Shown in pieces: positions 47,313 through 57,977 of a stretch of DNA of 64,000 bases. Under the pieces are notes generated by a model, which saw nothing but the letters and a program-made list of their open reading frames with translations, was not told the DNA's origin and did no database searches. Location: NCBI GenBank assembly GCA_003415625.1, contig PYIU01000004.1:372001-436000 (forward strand), read 5' to 3'. Within the stretch, counting starts at the first letter, position 1; every line of letters begins with the position of its first letter. The stretch is from Aquanectria penicillioides (Eukaryota > Ascomycota > Sordariomycetes > Hypocreales > Nectriaceae). The position numbers and the translations under genes were made by a program.

Positions 47313-49543
47313 ATGACAGACCACACCAACCGGATCCACGAGACCGGCCTTCACCACCTACCCCTCCGCGTTCGCGATGCGCGTCAAAGCGATCCCACCA
47401 GCCTCTCCAAGTTCCCTAGTTTAGGACCCAGAAACGATGGGCGCATTAAGCGATTGCCCGAAAGCCTCCATTTCTCCCCAGGAACCTTTCGCCTTCGCTC
47501 TCCAACCGAGTCGTCTATGAGCAGCATCTCCTCTGCCAACGTCCCAGACTCGGCAACTACCCATTCGCTCTCAACCTTGGCCAGTCCCATCAGCACCAGC
47601 TACGCCAGCGATGTCCAGGAACTGTTCGCATCCACCAGTTTGGACGAGTCCAGACCGACAAGTCGTATTTGTCACCGCCACCAACCTTCCACTGGCACCT
47701 GTTCAACCTTTGTGAATGACGAAGACGACGGCGCAATCATCACGGGCTATCCGGACCTTGAACTAAAGATCCGTCGACTAAACGAGGACCACCACCCTGT
47801 CATTGCTGCCGAAGAGTCGCAGCCCATTAGCCCGGTTACCGAGTCGCCCATCAAGGACGAGGACACCGGCACTGAAGTGGAAATCGAGTCTGTCGACATT
47901 GCAGATGCTGAATGTGACTCAAACACCCAGCGATGGGAGGGAAGCTCGACCACCTCCGAGGACGTCTCCAGCGAGGACGCCGATTTGTTGATCGGCTATA
48001 CGCTCCAGCTCGTTTACGGAATCGACATCAACGAAGCATCCATTTCTCGGGCTACTGCGCACAATCTGGTGGCCAATTTCGTCCAAGACATTGACAAGCA
48101 CATCTGGAAGGCTCCCTCGGATACCCAACTATCGCACACCATGTCGACCTCAAGCTCATCATCGACACCATCCCAAGAGGGGATAGGGGGGGACCGCCGG
48201 GGAAGCAAACGGAAGAAGCAAGGACGACGAGAGGAAGACGGTGATGAGTTTAGTGACGGCGAGGGCTCAGGCTACCTGCCGACCAAGCGAACTCGACCAA
48301 ACCCAAAGGAAGATGAGAACCTGCGCCTGAGCTGCCCGTTTAGAAAACGCAACGCTCTTCGCTTCAATGTGAGAGACCATCACAGTTGCGCTATGACCTA
48401 CTTTCCCAAATTCGCGGAGCTGAGGTGAGTCAATTATGAATCATTGTTCCACATGGTGACCGGTGCTGACTTCATTGAAGACAACACATTGTCAAGCAGC
48501 ACAAGCGGGATGATCCAACTGCATTTGTTTGCGACAGATGCAATCGAGACTTTATGACTGGAAAGGAGCTGCGCGAGCATCGAAGGCTCCCAAAGGAGTT
48601 GATGTGTGATATTACCGACAATGATGTGGAAAGCGGCATCGATTCTACTACAGCCACTAAGCTGTTGAGCCGCAAGCGTGCCAGTGGCGCTTCGCCTGAG
48701 ATCCAGTGGAGAGAGATCTGGGGAATCTTGTTCCCAGATGACGAGGAGAAAGACATTCAACCTTATGGCACGTGCCCGTAGCTAGCAGAAACCAGAGTTT
48801 TGAAGACGTGCTAACCAAGTTAAGCAGATTTCACCCCCGTTATTGAGCATTTTGAGCTCTCAAAACACTACCTGGCCTCTTTCGAACTGCTAAAGGAGTC
48901 TCTCCGCGACAAGATTTCCAATCCAGCCACTCTTGAGACTTTGTCAACCAAATTTCACCAGTGCTTTGTTGAGACTCTCGAAAAGTGCATCTCAGATGCG
49001 CAGAGCAAGCCATACGCCAATCGCAGCAACAAGAAGAGCGAGATCATGAGAGCACAGGCCCCTCAACCTTTGGTTCAGCGGAAGGGCAGAGGCATTCTGC
49101 CACGACCGGACTCTGGAGTTGTCATGGACGACGGCTCAGATGAGAGCGGCAGCATCATGGGCGGCCTGGGACTTGGCCACAAGGATAGCGTGAGGACCGT
49201 CAAGGGCCCGCTTCGACGAGGCAGCAGCCAAGTTCCTGAAACAGTCCGAGAAACACTCCCCCAAACTACGATGCCGACAAACTTTGACGAGAGCATGATG
49301 GGAACGCACCAATCCATCACACCCCTGGCAATAACATCAGGAGCCATGGATCCAGTCGCCGTTCAGGCATGGAACAACAGTGTGATATGTCCGCCTGTGG
49401 ACAATGCCGCTCTGGGGATGCCAGACCAATTTCTAGCAACGGGAGGCATGACACCGCAGACTGAATACATGGGTTGGTTACCGCAGATGTATCAAGGGTA
49501 CGACAACATGGACAATGGGTACACGGGATTCCACGGGCAATGA
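47313..49543 (+). CDS. C2H2-type zinc finger protein, probably nuclear, with a GC-AG intron
   Basis: Three exons (47313-48424, 48481-48767, 48828-49543) give 704 residues in phase. The first 330 residues are Ser/Thr-rich and acidic, with a bipartite basic stretch KRKKQGRR. The zinc-binding region spans the first intron: CPFRKRN...C...FPKFAELRQHIVKQH, then FVCDRCNRDFMTGKELREH, the fungal pattern in which the first finger has a long loop. The second intron begins with GC (TATG|GCACGT) and ends CAG; it is 60 nt with a CTAAC branch site. Any nearby GT donor leads to an early stop, whereas the GC donor gives the smooth join QPYDFTPVIEHFE. The C-terminus is Gln/Met/Pro-rich and may be an activation region. 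No target known. Confidence 0.82.
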
Positions 49544-49917
49544 ATGATGTGACGAGCGAAAAAGGTCGATGGGAAGCCCTGCAGGCCGTGCCTGTTTGTA
49601 TCACTAGTAATACTTGTAATGGCCGTCGTGCGCTGTGATGCACGTATAATTCTTGATGAATTTTTGCAATGATACCAAGAGTACCACTTCCATCATCCCG
49701 TGTGCCAAATCGCGATGCTCCTTTATTAATGCGTGGAAGATGACGTCCGGCAATGCCCCACCACCCCGCTTCCGATTCCGCAATCATGATATAGGTGTGC
49801 CAAGCTGATTTGTAACGGACTTCTCTCATCCATTCTCATCGTGAGCTTTAAAGAGCCATCTCTAGGACCGCATTGAATACGCGAATTTTGAAGCAGTAAC
49901 CATATAAAAACAGTATC
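49544..49917. other. Short intergenic region
   Basis: Contains the 3' end of the zinc finger gene and the promoter of the aldo-keto reductase. A TATAAAA at 49903-49909 lies only 9 nt before the reductase ATG, close for a TATA box if that ATG is used. Confidence 0.4.
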
Positions 49918-51055
49918 ATGGCATCAGCATCCACCGCGCCTCCATTATTGGCCGCGCGAGCTACGGTATGTCCCTGCGCTTTCACCAACACTATCCTAAC
50001 CCTCCGGAAGGACGATTAGCTCCAATGAACGCAATACTGACAACTGAGTATATAGCTTGCAAACGGGTTGACTATTCCCAAGGTCCAACTCGGTCTCTAC
50101 ATGATGTCAGGTCGCGAAGCGTTGCATTCCGTCAAAGCCGGACTGGTGCTTGGCTACCGAGGCTTTGACTGCGCTCAGATGTACCACAATGAACGAGAGG
50201 CTGGAAAGGCTATCCGTGATTTCCTATCTAGCTCTGATAACACATCGGCACTCGGGCGTGAAGATATATTCTACACGTCTAAACTGGCAAACAACGAGAC
50301 CTCGTATGACGCTGTCAGGCGTTCCATCACACAATCTGTCGCTGCCTGTGGCCTGGGTTACATTGATCTCTTCTTGCTTCACAGTCCTTACGGTGGTAAG
50401 AAGGCTCGCCTGACCAGCTGGAAAGCCCTGGAGGACGCAATTAAAGACGGAGAAGTGAAGATGGGTGGTGTGAGCAATTATGGCGTTGCCCATGTGAGTG
50501 CTGGCCCTAGCCACCGCAACGAAGCACAACGAGCCGGGGAAAACTGACGGATAGACTCTAGATTGAGGAGCTGATGGCGTCGAACCCTGAAGTCGCCCCT
50601 GTTATTAACCAGATCGAGGTCCACCCGTTCAACACGCAGACAGGGATCCGTGATACCTGCGCCAAGCACAACATCACAATCGAGGCATATGCACCCCTCG
50701 CCCGAGCCATGCGCATGAGGCATCCCAAGATTGTCGAACTTTCCAAGAAATACGAGTGCACTCCCGCCCAAGTCTTTGTCCGGTAAGGTCGTCGTGAAAG
50801 AATGCGAGTATGAAGCTGACTCCCGGGTAGCTGGTCTCTGCAGCATGACATGGTGACGCTGCCAAAGTCTACACGCCAACAGCGCATGATTGAGAATGCC
50901 AGTGTCGAATTCTTCAAGTTATCTGAAGAGGATATGGCAGCTTTGGATGCTTTGGATGAGAGACTGGTGACTGATTGGTATGTTTCTTTCCATCGCCTCT
51001 TGCTGGACATTGACTGGACTAACAACGACTAGGGATCCCACTGAGGCACCATGAA
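49918..51055 (+). CDS. Aldo-keto reductase
   Basis: NADPH-dependent carbonyl reductase of the AKR superfamily. Five exons (49918-49965, 50056-50493, 50562-50782, 50831-50977, 51034-51055) give 291 residues in phase, a normal length. The catalytic tetrad is intact: Asp and Tyr in GFDCAQMYHNER, Lys in FYTSKLANN, His in DLFLLHSPYG. The second active-site signature appears in NQIEVHPFNTQ, and the cofactor-binding end in LPKSTRQQRMIEN. The last exon is only 22 nt and adds WDPTEAP. Closest in style to the small fungal reductases of the 2,5-diketogluconate reductase group; the substrate cannot be told. The short first exon may mean a different true start, given the TATA-like site just upstream. Confidence 0.92.
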
Positions 51056-51374
51056 TAGACGATTATTTCTTAGCCGTATTTCATTCCAACAAACATTTCC
51101 TATTGGCAAAAAGAAAACAAAAACACCATGTAATCAGGGTCCACCAAATACTTTCTCGCAAGTGAGCATAATTGCTGAGACATTGAGGATGGATAGGAAA
51201 TAGTGATCAGTACATCAGTTCCAATTTCGAGCCTGGAAGCCTTCGCTGTCAATCTTCGTCTTCGCCTTCGCCTGCGTGTCTGAACCAAACCTATCTAGTT
51301 TGGCCGTGTATTCCCTTCTCAGGGGGTATAGAGAGCTTCTAAGACATGCTTTTCTTAGAATGTAATCGGCTTTT
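51056..51374. other. Convergent 3' region
   Basis: Between two convergent stop codons. It is rich in short repeats (CTTCG, AAAAACA) and holds no gene. Confidence 0.5.
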
Positions 51375-52165
51375 TTATCGTACGTAGACATGCCGTTGAA
51401 CCTGGAGATTCCTGTCACTTCTTTCACGTATGGGCTTTGACCTTGAGATAGCACTCATCCTGATAGTTAACTCATGGTCTCCACGATTGCTGTCGCCTCT
51501 TTCACGCGTAGGCCTTGATCTTGGGATTGCATTCGTACTAATAGCCAACTCGTGGTCCCCACGATTGCTGAAGCCTCTTTCACGTATAAGCTTTGGCCTT
51601 GGAATATCATTCATACTAATAGCCAACTCATGGTCTCCACGATTGCCAGGTACGAGAGCATCCCTGAAGCGAGTGTATGATTTGAACCCACTGTGGATAG
51701 AAAGACTGATGGCTCCGGTTTTGGTCTTAGCAATGACATAGCCATCCTTGAGATCAAGAACAGGGCACCGTTTTAGGAAAGGACTATGCATGAATTGAGC
51801 CCCAATGTTAGGGGCGTACTCGTAGGTGAATGGCAGATCCTCGTAAGACTCCTTGGTGACGATATCTTCGCCGACATAGCTATGTTGAGTCTTGTCGGCG
51901 AGTTTGGATGGCTTGATGACTTTGTAAGGATGGCCCTTGAGCATCAAGACGTCGCCGAAACTGATGCGATGACACGGGACTCTCACCACACCACGTCCAT
52001 CAGATTCGGCAACCCTGACGCCAGGAACTGTATGTCCACTGTTAGGAAGCTCGGCAAGCATTCGTTCAGAGAAGTTGAAATTGTCTGGAGTTGAATTTTG
52101 ATGAGAGATTGCTTGAATAACGGCCTGAAGAGATCACACATACCATTTTCGTTAATGTGACCCAT
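51375..52165 (-). CDS. HEX1/eIF5A-like protein with triplicated C-terminal unit
   Basis: Two exons (52165-52144 and 52084-51375, intron GTATGT...CAG of 59 nt) give 243 residues. Residues 44-125 follow the eIF5A/HEX1 fold: RISFGDVLMLKGHPYKVI, YVGEDIVTKESYED, then a second barrel with VLDLKDGYVIAKTKTG. The lysine loop that is hypusinated in eIF5A is not conserved (SKLADKTQH), so it is not a translation factor. The segment DALVPGNRGDHELAIS aligns in spacing with the last strand of HEX1, the Woronin-body core protein, which there ends with the peroxisomal signal SRL. Here, instead of ending, that unit is repeated three times (residues 156-233), and each copy carries a relic of the tripeptide (PKL, SRP, SKP). 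The real C-terminus (VYVR) is not a peroxisomal signal. Function is unknown; self-assembly is possible from the family. Confidence 0.75.
51408..51641 (-). repeat. Three tandem 78-bp coding repeats (26 residues each)
   Basis: Three copies at exactly 78 bp spacing inside the HEX1-like gene. Each starts with RGDHEL and ends with an Arg/Glu-rich segment (IRER or TRER). DNA identity between copies is visibly high (for example the shared CTCCACGATTGC), so the expansion is recent relative to the gene. Confidence 0.95.
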
Positions 52166-53909
52166 TCTGTCTTCCTTGTGTTGATGAAACAGGCACGGGC
52201 GGTATAGCTTACTGCAGTTCGGTCTGAGGGTTCTCTTTATCGATGTGGGGTTTGATTCATTTGAGTTGGTCTATCTAGAGACTGATCATGGATTATGGGG
52301 GAGAGTAGGATATATAAGCGTCAAAAACGTGGTCAGAGAATGACAAAATGAACCATATGAATTTGTAAATAACAAACAACCCCGAGGTAGCAATCAAGTG
52401 CCCAAACTACCTAACTTGACGGCTAATAAAGGCTGTTGCCCATGGTTTGGTTCCCTGATGTATAATGCGCAGCCAATCACTTGGCGACAGGTAGATGAGA
52501 CATATGGTAACCATGATGTACCGCGTAAAAATCGCTCATTAATTCCGACAAGAGGGTGTTCTGAATGTATTGAAGTCTAGTAGGTAGTTGGCTGGAGAGA
52601 AAACACACAACGCACACACGGAATCCGCCGAAGGCGGTGTCTTACAAGTTGGGCTGGTCAGACCACAACCTCAACACCAAAAATGCCCACAACGGTCGGA
52701 TGAGTTCAACTAAATCATCAAATGATCGTCCCACAATTTATCATCATTAACCATGTATTAAAATAGGGATGTAGCCGATGTGTGGGAAGTTGTGGCTTCT
52801 GGGTCCGGAGCTACATTGGCTGGGCCCGAAAAGAAAAAGGAAAAGGAATAAAAGAGGATGATGTATTAAAATCCGGTTCGAATGACCCCCTTTTAAATCA
52901 CGAATACCGAAGGATACGTGTGTGACAACCCTAGACCAGATTCCTGTCACAGCCAACACAGTAGATAGGTTCTTATCTTTAATAACTGACCATCTGGCAT
53001 CAGCACACCCAAATGCATAAGCCATTGAGGCTAAATGGCTACCCATTCCAGCACGCAAGGTGTTTGCTTGCTAGAATAAGCCAACGAGAAGTAGTTAGTG
53101 AGGGGAGGGGGATGATCCGACTTTTCATTGCTGGAACCTTGAATGAGCTTTTGCTCCTAATGTATCTACATTGGAGGGACCTTTTTGAGAAAGTTGATAT
53201 TGATGCACAGTAGAATTCCAAGATGATTCGTCAAGGTATGAACAACAGAGAAAAGTATCCGCCAGGTCTAGCTTGGCTGTGGGAGGTGAGGGACCTGTTC
53301 CCATTCACTAAATCAGCATCGAAACGGAATATATACTTTCAACTAACAATGGTCACATGAACGCTGATTCTTTTCATATCCTTAAGAATTCTTACATCCT
53401 AAACATGCAAACAGAGTATTATGCGATAGTCTATTTCTTATAATATACCCTGGTATAGAATATGTGTTTACAGTTACTGATCTACATATTCTGAATTGCA
53501 GTTGCAGGAATGTGCGATATCAATACATCGCACTACCACCTGTTCAGTGTCGGTGAGCCACCAGACTCAACACTCATTCACAAACATGCAAATTTAAGCT
53601 TACTGGAAGTTTATCGACAAATAATGTCTGAATATGCGCCCGGCCTGGAAGCCTTGTTTTAAATGGTCTTACTGAGCCGCTGAGAGGGATGCCAACACAT
53701 TTTGCCCATGCCCGAATCCTTCTTACTTTAGCACTTGATCTTTGACTAGAGGTGGATAAGTTTACAAGGCCGGAGCTTCGACGGGGAAAATTGCATGCCA
53801 ATACTGGATTGGACATATAGGGACCCTTCCTGGGACCCAGTTTACAGAACCGATGGTTCACGATGATCAGTAGCAGGGATGAACAAGGTGTGGTGATACT
53901 TTACAATGT
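52166..53909. other. A+T-rich intergenic region, no gene seen
   Basis: Contains the promoter of the HEX1-like gene at left, with TATATAA at 52311-52317 (about 146 bp upstream on the minus strand), and the 3' flank of the D-amino acid oxidase at right. Stops are dense in all frames. A short hairpin CCGCCGAAGGCGG lies near 52624. Confidence 0.45.
52311..52317 (-). promoter_or_regulatory. Possible TATA box of the HEX1-like gene
   Basis: TTATATA on the minus strand about 146 bp before the start codon. The distance is reasonable for a fungal promoter, but the site is short and the region is A+T-rich. Confidence 0.3.
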
Positions 53910-55165
53910 CTACAACTTGGCCATGAGAGGCAACAAATCCCTCACTAAACCTTGCACCTCGATAGCAACACCCCAAGAAATCTCGTAACCTCGTCCCGCA
54001 GCTCCATAGGCGTGAACGACGTACTGCTTCCCCGAGCTCCAATCTCTTGACTCTGTTTCAACCCTCATACCCCCTTCCCGGGCCGGGCGGCGTCCTACTA
54101 CGTCCTTGACGACCTGAATGTCTTCCACTTGGGCCCCTGCGGCCTGATTGCAAGACTCTGGGATGATGCTTTGGGCAGAGCTTAGAATCCGACGGCGGGT
54201 TTCGAGCGATGGCTCAAGTCGCCAGTCGTGGGGTTCCTTAGTGCCGCCGACTACAGTCCCACCGTTGAACGAGCGGGGGATGACGAAGCTCCATGTTCCG
54301 TCAGCGTTCTGGGTTGTAACTGTTTTCACAGCTGACGAGAGATTTGTCAAAACTGTCTGACCTGTGGTATCACGTTAGAAGTGTCGCTTCGTTGTGAATC
54401 GAGGGCTAGGAAAAGTGAAACCACGGGTTGACTAACCTCGGATGGGATAACACTTGGGATCGCCAAAACCCATGCCACTGGCATTGACCACGGTTTTAAT
54501 GTTCGACCCCCAGCTGTAAGGTTCCCATTCGCTCTTCAGATCCTGCTGCAGGGTCTTGCCGCCATTTAGAATGAATTTGCGCAAGAGGTTGCCGCAATAC
54601 AAGGGCGAGTTGAGGCAATACGTCTGATACTCGAATCCGAAGCGAATCCCCTCGGGAAGCTCATCCTTCGCGTACCTTCGGTAGCCCCACAGACCTGTTT
54701 CTTCAGCAAAAATCTTGGCGTCCTGCTCCTCATATTCCGGAGGAGATGTCCCGAGGTACTCGATGCCTGGAACCTGGCTGATGCCAGCGGCCGGGTCGAT
54801 CTCGAGGTGCTGCTTAAACTCGCCCACTGTCTGCTTGAGCCATTTTGCCTCTCGTCGCAGCTGAGGCGTTGAGCCTGGGATGGGCCGCACATGAGCGCCG
54901 GCCCACATGGAGGCGTAGTCGGCCGAGTGCTGGATCGGGGCGCCGGGGATGGACGTTGGCCATTCCCGCGCGACGATAAGGACGTCGGCTGAGCGGGCCG
55001 CGCCGTACTCAGAGAGGAGGGCCTGGATCTTGAGGGCACTTGTCAGGCCGATGATACCGGCGCTGATAGAATGTATTAGCTCAAGCCTGCAATGGCACTG
55101 CCCTGTACGGTGGTTATGTCTCACCCGATGACGACGATGGTGGGTTTGGGGGCAGATTGCGCCAT
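53910..55165 (-). CDS. D-amino acid oxidase, peroxisomal
   Basis: FAD enzyme that oxidises D-amino acids to keto acids, ammonia and hydrogen peroxide. Three exons (55165-55125, 55062-54437, 54361-53910) give 372 residues in phase, the family length. The N-terminus has the dinucleotide-binding fingerprint VVIGAGIIGLTSALK. Family motifs follow: HSADYASMWAGAHVRPI, VVNASGMGFGDPKCYPIRGQT, VIPRSFNGGTVVGGTKEPHDW and, at the end, HAYGAAGRGYEISWGVA, which closes over the flavin. The last three residues are AKL, a peroxisomal targeting signal type 1, so the enzyme should act in peroxisomes where catalase removes the peroxide. D-aspartate oxidase is an alternative within the same family. The neighbour on the same strand is the HEX1-like gene. 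Confidence 0.93.
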
Positions 55166-56481
55166 GGTGATTTCAGAATCGCGTCTGCGGCTCTTTGAGG
55201 CGGGGTTGGATAGTCACAAGGCTGAGATTTCGCGAGAAGTCTATGGAGAGTTCTAAAGCAGGCGGCACAAGTGTGAATGTTGACAATTCAGAACTAGAGT
55301 TACCTCTATGAGTGGGCAACTCCGATTCCGGGGCTCGCCGATTGTCTCTCGGTTAGATGTGATTGGAACAGGTGGACAAGAGGCAGTAGCGAGGCGCCCA
55401 GTCACGTATCTGCCTTACCATGAGATAGCTGACAAGCAAAGCGCAAGTATCTACGTTGACCCCAGCCAGCTACTGCTACTGTCGCAAAAGCATACATGTT
55501 TGGTGTTGAGATCGACCAGCTATCGCTCATGGTCTAATGCAAGCATTCCTCAACTTCAACAGCCATTTGGGTGACCCCTCTGACTTGGTCAACCGGAGGC
55601 GGCCGGGGCGGGGCCGGAGCTTGGCGTCCAGGGGCACGGCCGGTATCGAGACCCGGTCCGGGTTCAAGAACCTATCCAATGATGGCTGGCTCTGCTTCAT
55701 GCAATGGCACATTGCCAATGGACTGGGGCATTGATAGAGCGGAAACCGGCATTTCTGTCTCACATCGGCAATTTGGAAGCGGCTTGCTTGAGATCTGAAA
55801 GCGGCGTCGTGGCAGTGGGCTCTTGGATATGTTTTGCCGACTTGGGAGTCATTCGCCTGTCCTGGTAAAATGCCATTCTCTCCATTGGCCATCGGCTAAT
55901 ACAGATGTGGTCTGGTCCTAGGTGCTCCCGGCTTCAACCCTATCATGTCGTAGTCAATGTTGGGAGTGAATGGGACGAATAGGACAGAGGGGGTTCAACG
56001 GCAGTTCAGATCGGTGCTGTCCGATTGCTACTAGCATGTCAAAGAAATCTGACTCCACGGGGCAGGGTGCTGAAAAAGAAGCTAAAACATGAATGAGCTG
56101 ACACACCATGACCAGAAACTCATGTGATTGTTCATGACGGGTCAAGTCCGAGCACACGATGACGGAGTTGGCCTGGTCGAGGGCAAAAGTTGGAAATAAG
56201 CAATCGCTGATTGGTCGATTGGGTGGCAAATCGAGGCACCAGCCAATCAGGGTGCGGCTAATTACCAGCATCGAGACCATCGCGGACGAACCTTCATGGA
56301 ATGTGGGCCCATGGGCATCAAGTACAAATAAGTTGGGAGAGCCCATGAAGCAGCGTTCGACATCAACAGCCAACGAAGCAATTCTTCAATCAATTCAACG
56401 GTTCAATCTCGCATCAACGCCATTAATTCTACACCACTCCAACTCAAACTAACAACCACAACCCCCAAACCAATCTTCACA
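55166..56481. other. Divergent intergenic region
   Basis: Promoters of the D-amino acid oxidase (-) and the metallothionein-like gene (+). No coding frame is convincing. The last 100 bases before 56482 are CA/CT-rich, typical of the leader of a strongly expressed fungal gene. Confidence 0.45.
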
Positions 56482-56945
56482 ATGACTGCTACCACTTGCT
56501 GCCGTGGCGGATCCTCCGGGTGCGCCTGTGGTATGTTCATGATGCCCCACTGCATCCCGTCTTGGGTGAACACACACAACTAACACGGATTCCTCTTCTC
56601 CAGCCAAGCAAGCCACCTGCTCTTGCGGCCAGAAGTCTGCTCTTCAGTGCACCTGCGCCAAGGCCGCTGCCGAGAACGTCATCGCCGGTCCCCGATGCTC
56701 GTGCCGGGCTCGCCCCGCTGGCGAGTGCACCTGCGACCGTGCTACCTCCGAGAACACGCTGAGCGGAGCCACCTGTGCCTGCGGTTCCCGACCTGCTGGT
56801 ATGTGCACGCCATGATCCTCGCCTCGCTTATTATGAAGACCCTCGTCGCGCTGACTGATGTGCGATTTTAGGCGCCTGCACCTGCGAGAAGGCCTCTGAC
56901 GGTGGATACAACCCTGCCAACGAGATTGACTTCACCACCAAATAA
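56482..56945 (+). CDS. Cys-rich metallothionein-like protein
   Basis: Three exons (56482-56530, 56604-56798, 56872-56945) give 105 residues in phase. There are 16 cysteines, nearly all in CxC pairs, repeated as modules of about 20 residues (TCSCGQKSALQCTC; RCSCRARPAGECTC; TCACGSRPAGACTC). The start is MTATTCCRGGSSGCAC. Both splice donors are GTATGT and interrupt the modules. The pattern suggests binding of Cu(I) or Zn(II) in thiolate clusters in the cytosol, and thus metal storage or tolerance; this is inferred from composition, since the protein is longer than classical fungal metallothioneins. No metal-response element was identified upstream. Confidence 0.85.
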
Positions 56946-57977
56946 ATTACAAACCACCTTGCTGGTTCATGATGATGGGTTTGGGAGAAACGGCGGCAGG
57001 CTCTTAGTCTTCGGGTGATTTGCACGGGTGTTCCTACCGGTTGATACAGGACGGAGGCGTTGGGGTTGTTTGTTTACATGGCCATATGGGCCTCATTAGG
57101 GGGTTGTGCGGATATCATTATTGGCATGGGCATATAAAATGAATAGAAATCAAATATGATCCCAAACACTGATGCATTGGAAATTTGATTGTGATTCGGC
57201 GAGAAAAGTGACAAAGTGACGTTTTCGTCAAGAGAATTGCACATCCGTGGGTTACAATGAATCAGTTCGAACGCCACCTCCTGGTCAGTTGGTGCTGATT
57301 GGTTTGAAGCTCAATTGGAGAGGCCGACTTCACAGCACCGCGATGGCGCAAAATGAATCAGGGACAAAAACACGGCCAAAATTAGCAACCACGCAAGGGC
57401 GAGAGATCGCACTGCAACGAAGCCGGCTCGTCATCTCCAGGCCAAGACACTGTGGGGAGTCTCAAAGCAAAGTAGATTGGAAGATGGATCTGTGTGAGGG
57501 CAACAAAGAAGCAATCTGGGAGCGCGTCTCACCGCCCGCGCCTCTGACGCGGTGAAGCTCCGGAAAAAAAGATACTGCCGGACAAACGGGCCCCTGAAGT
57601 CCCCACATTACCGGGCGGTGTGGGCAATTCCTGGCAGGTGCCACACGCAAATCTGGGCTGACCCCTGCTGCGGCCATGGAGCGCAGGTGGTCAGATCACA
57701 CCCTAAAAAAAACCTCCCCCAAAGGCCAAACCTCGCCCGACTGCTCTCTGTCGCGCCAGCTCTGCAAGCTTTCTGCTTCCATCAACATTGGGCCGCAACC
57801 TTTCTTTTTCGCGTCAAAAGCCATTCAGGAAGCTCCAAGGGCCTCGTTCCCATTGCATTCCACATCTCGTTTTTGACCCAGGTCCCCGATTTTGCCTCGT
57901 TTCTGCACCATCACACAGCTTCGTTTTCTTTTTTTTCCCTCCTTCGCGTCGTCCCGCTGAACCGCACTCCCAACGCG
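56946..57977. other. Intergenic, no gene seen
   Basis: 3' flank of the metallothionein-like gene and promoter plus pyrimidine-rich leader of RCC1. The RCC1 frame is open upstream to 57552, but that part lacks the composition of the protein and reads like a leader. Confidence 0.5.

Noticed and set aside
52618..52640. Hairpin CCGCCGAAGGCGG as a possible terminator or mobile-element end
   Set aside because: Only five paired bases, no second copy in the window and no target-site duplication recognised.
52870..52885. GGTTCGAATGACC resembling a tRNA T-loop
   Set aside because: The arms do not pair and no cloverleaf can be drawn around it.
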